Shown in pieces: positions 9,450 through 18,020 of a stretch of DNA of 35,642 nt (position 1 is its first letter; each line of letters begins with the position of its first letter). The stretch lies in the NCBI GenBank assembly GCA_032718475.1, contig JAUCBJ010002012.1:1-35642 (forward strand), in the 5' to 3' direction. This stretch comes from Nemertoderma westbladi. Lineage: Eukaryota > Xenacoelomorpha > Nemertodermatida > Nemertodermatidae. The position numbers and the translations under genes are program-made. The notes under the pieces are model-generated. The model was given only the letters and a program-made list of their open reading frames with translations. It was not told the DNA's origin and did not search any database.

Positions 9450-10474
9450 CTATAGTTGGAGGTCCCGTTCTATGAGTGCGGCCTCGTAGTCTGCGAGTTT
9501 AGCAATGTCCGCATTCTTTTTGCGAACAAGAATCGCTTGGGCCTCTGCACTTCGTTTACTCATTTCAGCCTCTTGTTTCCGTATCTCGGCCTGTTGTTCG
9601 GCCTTTACTTTACGCATTTCGGCCTCTTGTTTTTGTCGTTCGGCCTCTTGTTTCCATATCTCGGCCTGTTGTTCGGCCTCTACTTTACGCATTTCGGCCT
9701 CTTGTTTCCGCATCTCGGCCTGTTGTTCGGCCTCTACTTTACGCATTTCGGCCTCTTGTTTTTGTCGTTCGGCCTCTTGTTTCCGTATCTCGGCCTGTAT
9801 TTCGGCCTCCTGTTTATGCCTTTCCTCAGCTAATACATCCTGTTCAATCTGCAGTTGGACATATTCGTCATCCATTCGAGCTTTAAGGGCCAATGCCCTC
9901 TGTTCTTGTAGCTGATCTCGGAGTGGTTGACCCCCTTGAGAACTGCGCGCTGAACCAGATTTTTCGCTCCTAGCGCTGGAGTGCTGGTGCCTCGAGGACC
10001 CAGTTCTCTTTCGCTGAACCACGGTCCTGGTGCCGGAGGTCCGCACTGATTCCGCGTCCGCCCTTTCGGTTCTTTTGTAATACTGACACAAAATAACTAA
10101 AGAACAAAAAATATGGCCTCTTACAATACTGAGGGTCCTCCGATGTTGCTTGCGGAACTCCGCCAGATGTGCAACGTGTTCTTCCAGTCTGGGGTAGTTT
10201 TCCAGGTTGGTTGCGGGTATGAGTTCCTGATATGCCTGTATCATCCGTTCATATCGTTGTAGGATACTTCGGATTTTTTGTAGTTGAGTCTGTATGTCGC
10301 TGAGGGGGGTCTCAAATCCCTTTAGTTGTTTCTCGATGCGGTGATATGCTCGAGTCACTCGCCTTTGAGAGCGCCCAGTCGACGGGCCATGTTCTTTATG
10401 TTTGGAACCTCGTTGGTTTCCGAGTCTGTGTGGGGCTCCATTTCATCGGTGTCGGAGACGATATTCGTAGTCAT
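9450..10474 (-). CDS. BEL/Pao gag N-terminal coiled-coil region
   Basis: The ATG at 10474 starts a short acidic leader that ends in MARRLGALKG. A missing base near 10355 then shifts the frame into a 302-codon open stretch ending at a TAG (9450-9452). The open stretch has a helical N-terminus (RAYHRIEKQLKGFE), a Ser/Arg-rich hinge (about residues 110-150), and a long charged coiled coil made of repeats such as KQEAEMRKVEAEQQAE. This layout, upstream of DUF1759, is usual in animal BEL/Pao gag and probably drives multimerisation. After the TAG the same frame runs on into the gag linker, so the stop is probably a CAG-to-TAG type change. A 42-nt T-rich GTAAGA...TGTCAG insert is present at 10083-10124. 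Confidence 0.85.
9570..9812 (-). repeat. Coding minisatellite in gag coiled coil
   Basis: About four units of 54 nt, some extended by an 18-21 nt piece, encode KQEAE-, MRKVEAEQQAE- and RQKQEAE-type segments. Units differ by few bases, which suggests recent expansion or ongoing homogenisation by slippage or unequal exchange. Confidence 0.85.
10083..10124 (-). other. Intron-like 42-nt insert in gag
   Basis: On the minus strand the segment starts GTAAGAGG and ends TTTTGTGTCAG. It lies exactly between codons and is 14 codons long without a stop. It is far more T-rich than the flanking gag, and the encoded stretch (VRGHIFCSLVILCQ) is hydrophobic within an otherwise charged protein. It could be a very short intron or a small insertion. 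Confidence 0.35.
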
Positions 10475-11204
10475 TCTAGCGCCTCGTTGATTGCTAGATA
10501 TGCGATATCGTAAATAGTTCGTCGTAGGTTTCGTATTCAGCCTGGACTACCCGAACGGTAATCCTGAATCGTCCCACGTTCGTTCCTTGTACTCCTACTT
10601 CAATGTGCCAGATTCCTGGCTCAACTTGGATTATATCAATAGGTGTGATCGATACTTCCATTCCCTGTCAACGACTCTCTATTTTATAAGTTGATTCAAC
10701 CACGGCTTTGTCTTAAATCAAATACCAGAGTTTCCTCGTAATGGGTGCTTGGTAAGCACGGAGAGAGTTTGAAGAGTACTGTAGAATTCCCAACTTCCAC
10801 CAGTTGAAGTTGGCTGCGTCTTATTCTCAATTTTGTTGCCATTATTCCCGACACCATGGGGAAAAATGCCGATGCTGGAGGCGGAATTTTCAGACAATGG
10901 GATTCCAGCCAGTCACCAGATATTGGGAGTGGAGAAGGAATACTTTCTGAGATGCAAGATTGCAATTGAGAAAACGTTGCGTTGGTTGGATATAATCTTT
11001 TAATGTAACTTCCCTGCAGTTGAATCTTGATTGAGAATAAGTTGGGCTTCCCCACACCAATATACACCAAATATTCACAATAATATACGAACATATAAAT
11101 TCCTACAGTATATTATTTAATTACCCACTGTTTGCTTTAGATTTTAACCTAACTAATGTTCCCCATTTTCCCTCGGTCCTAGTCTCGGTACCGTAGTGTC
11201 GGTG
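10475..11204 (-). other. Untranslated leader / possible LTR region upstream of gag
   Basis: No convincing gene is present. On the minus strand a sequence starting TGTAGGAATTTATATG (near 11106) and ending in GTTGACA (near 10668) could be a roughly 440-bp LTR with TG...CA ends. TATAAAATAG lies near its end. No second copy is present in the window, so this is only a possibility. Confidence 0.3.
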
Positions 11205-11930
11205 TCGGTCGACCCTGTTGCTTGTCCATCCCACCCTTCCCGAACCCCAAAGGGATTGGTCATCAGGAAAGCGGTACGGCTTGGCTAAGGGCCAGTCAAG
11301 TCGGTAGACCCGGTTGCGTGTCCCTCCCACCCTTCCCGAACCCCGAAGGGATCGGTCATCAGGAAAGCGGTACGGCTTGGCGAGGGGTCTGTTGGTTCAT
11401 CGCAGGGTCCCAACCACCTAAGCTTTCCGAGTCCCTTTCAGGCTCATAGTCGCTTCGGTAACCAAGAAGCTGCTCCGAATAGTCGGTAGGCCAGTAGAGT
11501 CCGGTCCTTTGTCTTTCGACCCCGTTGCGTGTCCATCCCACCCTTCCCGAACCCCGAGGGGATTGGTCATCAGGAAAGCGGTACGGCTTGGCAAAGTGTT
11601 TGTCAGCCCGTTGTGAGTCCCAACTGTTGGTACCTTTCCGAGTCCTTTTCAGGCTCGTAATAACGCCGGTCGTGGAACCCACTCCAGTTAGGCAGTCCTC
11701 GTCGAACCCTTCCTCCATCTAGTCGGTCGATCCTTCGCAAGTCCCTGGTGTAGTCGGCAAGCTTTTCGAGTCCCTTTCAGGCTCGTAATAACTGCCGGCG
11801 ACCAGGGACCGCTAAGGATCTGTCTGTCGGTTCCCATCGCAAATCCCTGACACAATCAGCAGACTTTCCGAGTCCTTATTCAGGCTCGTAATAACTGCTG
11901 TTGGCCAGGAACCGCTAAGGGCAGTCCTTG
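11205..11930 (-). repeat. Array of seven ~100-bp hairpin units with hammerhead-like cores
   Basis: Hairpin centres lie at about 11250, 11346, 11437, 11556, 11647, 11776 and 11879 (spacings 91-129 bp). Two related unit types occur. Type P (11250, 11346, 11556) reads on the minus strand CTTTC, CTGATGA, a stem of the form CCGATCCC-TTCG-GGGTTCGG, then GAAG. Type Q (11437, 11647, 11776, 11879) reads TTATTA or a relative, CGAGCC, an A-rich loop, GG-A-CTCG, then usually GAAA. Shared flanks (CTTTCCGA or CTTCCCGA on the plus strand, and TCGCAA/GTCC upstream) show that both types descend from one unit. CTGATGA...stem...GAAA is the hammerhead ribozyme core layout, but no single unit holds both strands of that core intact. 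Confidence 0.7.
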
Positions 11931-12261
11931 TCCCTAGGCCTAGCGAGTTACCAAATCCACCTCTACAGGCAGCAGGAAGTTGGCTAGGCCTAAATGGTAT
12001 CAGGTAAACCTGAGTACTGCTTGATTTTGCCTCCCACCCTAGGTCCTTAAATATCTGATATGAGTCCCGTGCCCCATAAGTCGCCCCAATATTCGCCCGT
12101 AAATCACCCCCAGTCCATTGAATGTACCCAAATTCCATGTTCCCGCACCCAGTACTGATATTGGAATATTCATTATAAATAAATCCAAAAAATATTCAAC
12201 TCGCGTTATGAAAAGTTGAAATACCGCGAACAAGGTGCACAATCAAAATTCGGGAATTTAG
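11931..12261. other. Spacer without recognised feature
   Basis: This stretch carries the change from GC-rich retroelement DNA to AT-rich DNA near 12140. No gene, tRNA or repeat with another copy in the window was recognised. Confidence 0.6.
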
Positions 12262-12703
12262 ATTATTTTTGACGTTCTATAAACCAAATCGATAATTTCT
12301 GACAATTTGAGACAGGTCTCGTACTCTGAAAATTTGTCTGTAATCAAAACATGTATGTTTGTCGGTCAGTATGTTTGTCGGTCTTTTTTTTATTCTGGAA
12401 TTTCGATTATTTTTGACGTTCTATAAACTAAATCGATAATTTCTGACAATTTGAGACAGGTCTCGTACTCTGAAAATTTGTCTGTATGGCTGTTTGTCGG
12501 ACAGTATGTTTGTCGGTCTTTTTTTTTATTCTGGAATTTCGATGATTTTTTACGTTCTATAAACTAAATCGATAATTTCTGACAATATGAGACAGGTCTC
12601 GATCTCTGAAAATGTGTCTTTATGGCTTTTTTGTTGGCCAGTATGTCTCATATTGTCAGAAATTATCGATTTTAGTTTATAGAATGTCAAAAATAATCGA
12701 ATA
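12262..12703. repeat. Tandem ~140-bp repeat ending in an inverted copy
   Basis: Three direct copies begin with GATTATTTTTGACGTTCTAT or close variants at 12262, 12407 and 12541 (spacings 145 and 134 bp). Each contains AATCGATAATTTCTGACAAT and GAGACAGGTCTCG, and the first two end in GTTTGTCGG-type repeats. A fourth, inverted copy at about 12644-12700 pairs with the third, giving arms of roughly 55 bp separated by about 45 bp. Confidence 0.9.
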
Positions 12704-12837
12704 AAATATAATGACAAAAAAATACATAGATCATATCGAATCCACATTATTAAAATATAATTACGAATTTTTTATTCGAATTACAGTATTTCTCCAAGAA
12801 ATGCAGAACCGCAGTGGGATTGTCAACCGCAGTGAGA

Positions 12838-13458
12838 TCATTTATAAATTAAAATCCACCAGATGAGTATGACGTAGTGTCTTTCTTTGCATATTTCTTC
12901 AGCACTTTTTAACTTCCTCTTCTCGTTTATATCGCTCACCTTGCGTGACATTTCCCCTTGATCTTCATCTAGTTGAAGCTTCCTCAATAGTAGTTGTTCA
13001 GCTGAGCAGCCACGGTTATGGATAAGGACAGTGTGTGCCACGTGAAATCTGAGTGTACTGAGCCCTACAATTTTTTTCTTAGGACAACGATTCCATAGTC
13101 TCGAGTGAAGGGATTCATTTCTATTTTGAGTAAATCCAGGAATACATCGTATAAGAATATCAGTCGTTGTCAGTCTTGAATAAACTGGTAGAATGTGCTT
13201 CAAATCTTCCTGTTTGATGAACGGTGCTCCAGCATTCCTCTCTTCTCCATTGATATATTTACACCATTTTCCTGTAGGGCGAAATTTATGTTGTTCAGTG
13301 GGAAGTATTTCTCCATAGTCGGTGTGGTGATAAACGGCTGCAGTTATTTCATTTCTAATTTTACAGACCAGGGTATCTTTCTCGGAAATTGTCAACTTGT
13401 CAACATCATCAGTGTCTTTTACATTGTTAACAATTGTATTTCGATAGTAAGAAGCCAT
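12838..13458 (-). pseudogene. Mutator-like transposase, C-terminal block
   Basis: An open stretch of 206 codons contains GKWCKYINGEE, LKHILPVYSRL, a CIPGFTQNRNESLHSRLW motif and CPKKKIVGLSTLRF. These are the conserved C-terminal features of Mutator-like transposases in invertebrates (W-C-K, then TQN.NES.N..IW..CPK). The first residues (ASYYRNTIVNN) continue the LTD...YYG-type motif begun at 14723-14822. The ATG at 13458 directly follows a CCCCACAG splice-acceptor-like sequence, so it is probably the start of an exon rather than a translation start. Confidence 0.8.
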
Positions 13459-14722
13459 CTGTGGGGCGAGCGACGAAAGTAAGAGTGCTTAGCATACAGG
13501 TACCACTAACTCAATCAGTGTGTCTGTTGTTCTGTCGATCTGTCGTGTCCAATTTTAAACGTTAATAACTCAGCCAAATGTTAATGAAATTTAACCAAAC
13601 TTGGTACACATGTAGTCTGGCAAAAGTTTAGAAAATTTACAAGTTGAATTTCCATGTGGCCTTCGAGAAGCTAAGATAATAGCAGTTAATTAAGTTTATT
13701 AGGGGAAACACAGCATTTTCAACATGCCTGTTAAAGAAAATTAATTATTTTACAGTATAAGATTTAAATAATTATACTCAAAAATTATACAGATGTAATC
13801 CACATACACCATTCTATTATAGTTTTTAATTAGTTCAAGTGATTTGCATTAATAAATGTGTCTTTAATTGATCTAAACGTAATTAAAGCGGCACAATTAT
13901 TGAGTACAATTTTAATCCTGCCCATTATTGGTCAACATAGTCTCTGCGGGGGTGTAGAGCTGCTAGCTGGCTGGGAGATGTTGGTGTAGCCTGTATTTCA
14001 ATTCCTATTGACTCTATACTATAAATGTTGTATTACTTACTATCTCAGGTGACAGAAGATATAGTGAGTGTTGTAGGCTTATATCTGAAATAGTTTATTC
14101 CGCAATATATTTGTCTGGTTATTTTTTAATTGAATTTTTGCAAAGTAGTAAAATTAATGTTCTTAATAATAATATTATTATTTTATATATAACCTAGGAA
14201 ATTAGCAACATATTTTCGCTGCAGCTTTAAGAGTGTACATTGATTTAATATTATTTCAATACCCATATTACTACATCGGCATACGATGCGTTGGCATTGT
14301 ATCACATATCTCCACATAGATGTATCAGCAGTTACTCGCACAGTTTCGAAACTTTGCATAGTTAGTTATAACTGTATAAAAATCGTCAGTCTTGATTTAG
14401 GAAATATGTTTAAATACAAAACAGGACGAGCACAACGACGTTTATAATAATGAAGACGAGTACTGCCTACTGCGCTGATTATATTCCTATAAACCATACT
14501 TGGCTTCACCTATTGAGGGCATCGGTAGTTATAAAGTACTGGTGGGTGGGAAGGGCGGGGGGGGGGGGTGCAGATTAAAACGGGTGAACACGTACTGTCC
14601 CCCTTTCTTTGATTGATTGGTGGTGTGGGTAAATTTCTCAAAACCTGATTTTGTGATACAGTCGCTCAATTTTAATCTGTATCTGATAACTGAGCCTCGT
14701 CCTGCGCGATGGCCCCACGAAC
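13459..14722 (-). other. GT-AG intron-like segment in the Mutator-like gene
   Basis: Read on the minus strand it starts GTTCGTGGGGCC after CAACAC and ends CGCTCGCCCCACAG before ATGGCTTC. Removing it joins the LTDKRCQH and ASYYRNTI coding blocks in frame. The ends also form a short inverted repeat (GTGGGGC / GCCCCAC), so an inserted element is as likely as a spliceosomal intron. Inside there are TCTGT-type repeats (about 13520-13550), a G-run near 14557-14570 and AT-rich sequence, but no gene. Confidence 0.55.
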
Positions 14723-14822
14723 GTGTTGACATCGTTTATCTGTCAATCCACCAATCCCACCAAGTTTATGATCTTTTCTAGCCTTTGATAGGCCTGTGAA
14801 GACTCTGTGATTGATGCACTCC
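14723..14822 (-). pseudogene. Mutator-like transposase, middle fragment
   Basis: About 33 codons (ECINHRVFTGLSKARKDHK, then LGGIGGLTDKRCQH) match the segment downstream of the DDE core in Mutator-like transposases (EC..H...R...L, LGG.G.LTD). It is bounded on one side by the solo LTR target duplication TTCTT (14823-14827) and on the other by the GT of the intron-like segment. Confidence 0.75.
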
Positions 14823-14827
14823 TTCTT

Positions 14828-15492
14828 TGTGACGGGATCGTAGATCCCGACCGGGTTAGATTTAGTACGCGTCACCATTCTGCTGGGTCTGTTGAGCTAT
14901 TGTTGTTTGGCCAAAGGCCGTCGGGGAAAATAACAGAGTTTGTGTTTCTCAATGTTAATGTTCCGAATGATAATACAGTAGCACAGAATCAGTACGTAAT
15001 TGATACCACAATACAGATTGACAGCAGTAAATCAGTAATAGATATTGGTTAGCGACGGTCGTAAACTATGACCGGTCTGCAACTCTGTGATTGATCAACT
15101 GACCGGTAAATCAGTAATACAGAATAATATATGATTGATACACACGGATATTGGTTTCACCTCTTACTCTACTTGGCCTTCTGTACCCAGTGGATGCTTT
15201 CCTATCTCTGTTCACGTGTTCCCTTGCCTGCTATTGGCTTATATACTAATTGTCACTTTGGCACTCCCTGTGAGTGTTTCCCCCCGCCGCTAGCCTCTAC
15301 TAGCTGTGTTGTCGCTCCGAGGTGGTTTGACATCTCTCTGTGGCTTTAGGGCTTGTCCCCCCCCCCCCCCCCCCCCAAAGTTGGTTATGAGGCGAGAATA
15401 TTATTGGTAATCTCGTATCGCCAGCTATATTGGTAAAATGCCACTGGTCCCATTTTCGGGTGGATAATACAATGGAATTGAATCCGCTTACA
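14828..15492. mobile_element. Solo LTR, 665 bp, with TTCTT target duplication
   Basis: The sequence starts TGTGACGGGATC and ends CCGCTTACA, and is flanked on both sides by TTCTT (14823-14827 and 15493-15497). It interrupts the Mutator-like transposase. Its first bases form a short hairpin (GGGATC-GTA-GATCCC). It shares start, CCGACCGGGTT and ACGCGTC with the solo LTR at 32518-33065, so both belong to one LTR family, probably Gypsy-like. A run of about 19 C lies at 15358-15376. No internal coding region remains, as expected after recombination between two LTRs. Confidence 0.9.
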
Positions 15493-15497
15493 TTCTT

Positions 15498-16256
15498 CTC
15501 AATGACTATTCCCTGTTCTTCTTATGGATCTGCCTCTCTCAGTTTTATCGAGCACTCATGATCACTGTACTGTGGGTCACCCAAACAAATATTGCAGTAT
15601 TTGGAGCAAATATCGAAGTCGAGAACCATGCCAGTCATTTCAGAAATGATAAATCCAACTCCATAGAGCGATTGGTGTCCCATTTTCATCCATGTACCAA
15701 CAAATGATATAGTAATATTCGATCCATCTTCTTTCATTGCCATGTTCTTGCAATTACCCCGTGCTAGGTGGTCGGTAACCTGAGAGATCTTTATCACCGC
15801 TTCATCCCAGGCCCTTTTCGATAGAGGATAAGGTATGCTCATTATCCGGGAGAAAATTTCAGCATCTGCCTGTGTAGACCCGATTGACAACCATGCCAAT
15901 ATAGATCGCAGGTTAATTTCTTTTCACCAACTACATGTTTGACATGTACCACTATAGGTAATTTCATACCCCCGACTTGATGTAGCACATACTTTCGCAC
16001 CAACCTTGCACCAATGAGTCGAATGACCATCTGAAATTAGTTGCTTCAAAATATCGGTTGATAAAATATCGTACCCTCCAAAAATACTGGTACCAGACGC
16101 TGGTAACGGATCAGCTAGCCCTGTAGCCATTACAGATGGGTTCCGCGTTCTTGTTTCATCACTAATTGCCGCTTGGTTTGTTCCAGTGTCTTCTTTATTC
16201 TTCTCGTTCAGCGCTCCTCGAAATCCAGCTCTCTTTGTTTTAGATTTCTCAGGCAT
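15498..16256 (-). pseudogene. Mutator-like transposase, N-terminal block and DDE start
   Basis: A good start is the ATG at 16256 (MPEKSKTKRAGFRG), followed by a Ser/Thr-rich linker and a Cys-rich segment (AKVCATSSRGYEI, GTCQTCSW). A TGA at 15924-15926 interrupts the frame. The same frame then continues with KEINLRSILAW, FSRIMSIPYPLSKRAWD, and SFVGTWMKMGHQSLYGVGF. In active relatives the last motif is FDGTW, whose Asp is the first catalytic acid of the DDE triad; here it is Val (GTT at 15699-15701). The block ends near the TTCTT duplication of the solo LTR, with a stop at 15522. Confidence 0.85.
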
Positions 16257-17277
16257 ACCGGTAGGTATAGGCCTATGGTATATGGGGGCTATGCTAATAT
16301 GTAATAAACTACAGGCAGGGACTGTCAGACTGTCAGATTGTAAAAAAACAATAAAATAGGAAGTGTAATATGACAATGATCGTAAATGGTAATGGCAATA
16401 CCGGGCATGGACTACGACTTGAACTGCAACAAAATAAGCAATTAATGTCAAAATAATATTTTTTAAATAATTTTCGACTCAATGTACGTACAGTAAGGCC
16501 AGAAAAAGGGATATTGTAAAAAAACGAAGAAAGTTGGTGTCTTATAGATACGATTTTCAGAATCTACTTGAAATTTAGATCTTAAAACGGCGAAAAAAAA
16601 TTTCACTTTTTTTTTAATTATCCCCCCCCCCCCCCCCCCCCCCTTAATACACTGAATCCGGGGTCTACCGAAAATCCACGACAGGCCACTGGTTGAACGA
16701 CACCAGGTTCCGTGAGCGAAACCTGGAGTCAAGTGGGAAAGGAGGTAGGCATTCTACTAGTAGTCAGGTAGACAGAGGGGTCCACCGTTACTTTGGGTCA
16801 TCACGCATTTTTATTTGCTTAAACTTTAGTCGGACCTTAGAGTAATCAAAATCCGTCGGGTGCCACTTCGGCACCTTTGGGGAACTTTTTATAAAGCACT
16901 TAACCTAAGTTTCCATAGCAACCGGCATACAAGGTTTTATTTTGAGATAATCTGCGACCTTGCACCTATTGCCACAGCTCTTGTTAATTATTCTGAATAA
17001 GATTTCTAGAAGATTAGTTCCCATAGCAACATTATTAATCATAAATTTTGGCGTTTGGGATGTTTATTAAGATATGCCAACAATTAAACTTTAGATTATT
17101 TATGTAACTATTTAAAAAGCAAGCAATTATCATCACTGAGGGGTTATTAATCACATTTTGTTTTTCGTTTAATTAGATGAGTTAGTTTTCTCCTTGCAAA
17201 TGCAAATTTTGACGTTTATCTATCCAACGTTTGCAGAAAATAGGTACACAGTAGATTCAATGTGCCATCATTCTTTA
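16257..17277. other. Non-coding AT-rich stretch
   Basis: No gene is recognised. It holds a run of about 21 C (16623-16643) preceded by T-rich sequence, and a palindromic TATAGGCCTATGG-type motif near 16266. The Mutator-like terminal inverted repeat should lie here, but I could not identify it. Confidence 0.5.
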
Positions 17278-17502
17278 CATTTTATTATAAGAAGGGATCT
17301 AGGGGTCTTAACCTCGAATGATAAGTTTATTTTACCGAAAATAACTTATCTTTTATTGGCGCAATTGTAGGACTACTCCCATCACATGCGTACTTTTTAA
17401 CCGGGTAGTGTACAAATTTAGGAATCGCGTAATTTTTCTTGAAATTAATATCTCATATCTCTCCAAACCACGTACGCGTTTCGACCTTACTGGGTCTCAT
17501 CA

Positions 17503-17573
17503 GCGTGGTGTCGGATTCGAACCTGGGACCTCGAGGCGGAAGCCGAGACTACAACCACTAGGCCACAGGTTCT
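17503..17573 (-). repeat. tRNA-derived SINE-like head, copy 1
   Basis: On the minus strand an A box (TGGCCTAGTGG, 17565-17555) and a B box (GGTTCGAATCC, 17523-17513) are spaced as in a tRNA gene, with an anticodon-like arm between them (CTCGG, CTTCCGC, CTCGAG). The match to a tRNA fold is incomplete at the acceptor stem. This fits a tRNA-derived SINE head with an internal Pol III promoter better than a functional tRNA. Confidence 0.7.
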
Positions 17574-17914
17574 TGAGATATGGAGTATTAATTTCAAAGA
17601 CAGCTGCCATTTTATTAGCCCCTGATTTTTGATTATTGATAGTAACAATGTGTTGGCAAGCTGTATTTTTCGAGGTGTTTGTTATTATACATTTTATTAT
17701 AAGAAGGGATCTAGGGGTCTTAACCTCGAATGATAAGTTTATTTTACCGAAAATAACTTATCTTTTATTGGCGCAATTGTAGGACTAATCCCATCACATG
17801 CGTACTTTTTAACCGGGTAGTGTACAAATTTAGGAATCGCGTAATTTTTCTTGAAATTAATATCTCATATCTCTCCAAACCACGTACGCGTTTCGACCTT
17901 ACTGGGTCTCATCA

Positions 17915-17985
17915 GCGTGGTGTCGGATTCGAACCTGGGACCTCGAGGCGGAAGCCGAGACTACAACCACTAGGCCACAGGTTCT
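17915..17985 (-). repeat. tRNA-derived SINE-like head, copy 2
   Basis: Same A and B boxes as the copy 412 bp to the left, carried along by the tandem duplication. It is therefore not an independent insertion. Confidence 0.7.
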
Positions 17986-18020
17986 TGAGATATGGAGTAT
18001 TAATTTCAAAGACAGCTGAC

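Larger units (their letters stand above)
3748..10474 (-). mobile_element. BEL/Pao LTR retrotransposon, coding region (decayed)
   Basis: One gag-pro-pol polyprotein region is read on the minus strand in the order typical of BEL/Pao: gag with zinc knuckles, aspartic protease, RT, RNase H, integrase, C-terminal DUF5641-like domain. The first ATG that fits is at 10474. Breaks seen: a 1-nt frame change near 10355, TAG at 9450-9452, TAG at 7518-7520, a 1-nt frame change near 5610-5625, TAG at 5398-5400, TGA at 5167-5169 and TGA at 5014-5016. Apart from the frame changes the reading frame is continuous across each stop, so these look like point nonsense mutations in a single ancestral polyprotein. 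No pair of matching LTRs, primer-binding site or target duplication could be found. The 5' LTR may lie at 10.7-12.2 kb and the 3' LTR outside the window to the left. Confidence 0.93.
12838..16256 (-). mobile_element. Mutator-like element transposase, interrupted copy
   Basis: Four minus-strand blocks line up in order with one metazoan Mutator-like transposase: 16256-15498 (N-terminus and start of the DDE domain), 14822-14723 (LGG...LTDKRCQH segment), 13458-12838 (C-terminal TQN.NES segment), separated by a solo LTR (14828-15492) and a GT-AG segment (13459-14722). Terminal inverted repeats and the usual 9-bp target duplication were not found. The gene carries an in-frame TGA at 15924-15926 and a catalytic substitution, so it is dead. 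Confidence 0.8.

Noticed and set aside
9505-9915. Long open plus-strand frames opposite the gag coiled coil
   Set aside because: They mirror the Glu/Lys/Gln-rich repeat on the minus strand (giving Ser/Ala/Cys/Phe-rich junk) and have no domain of their own.
11260-11573. CTGATGA as box C of a C/D snoRNA
   Set aside because: No box D or terminal stem is arranged at a suitable distance. The motif is better explained by the tandem hairpin unit.
11359-11718. 119-codon minus-strand open frame in the hairpin array
   Set aside because: It reads different frames of the repeated motif in successive units, and spacing between units is not a multiple of three, so the openness follows from GC-rich repeats.
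16623-16643. Poly-C tracts as retroelement tails or a CRISPR-like pattern
   Set aside because: They are simple homopolymers without adjacent coding ends or repeat-spacer structure.
17503-17573. Functional tRNA gene
   Set aside because: A and B boxes are good, but acceptor pairing is poor and the segment is embedded in a 412-bp repeat, as expected for a SINE head.
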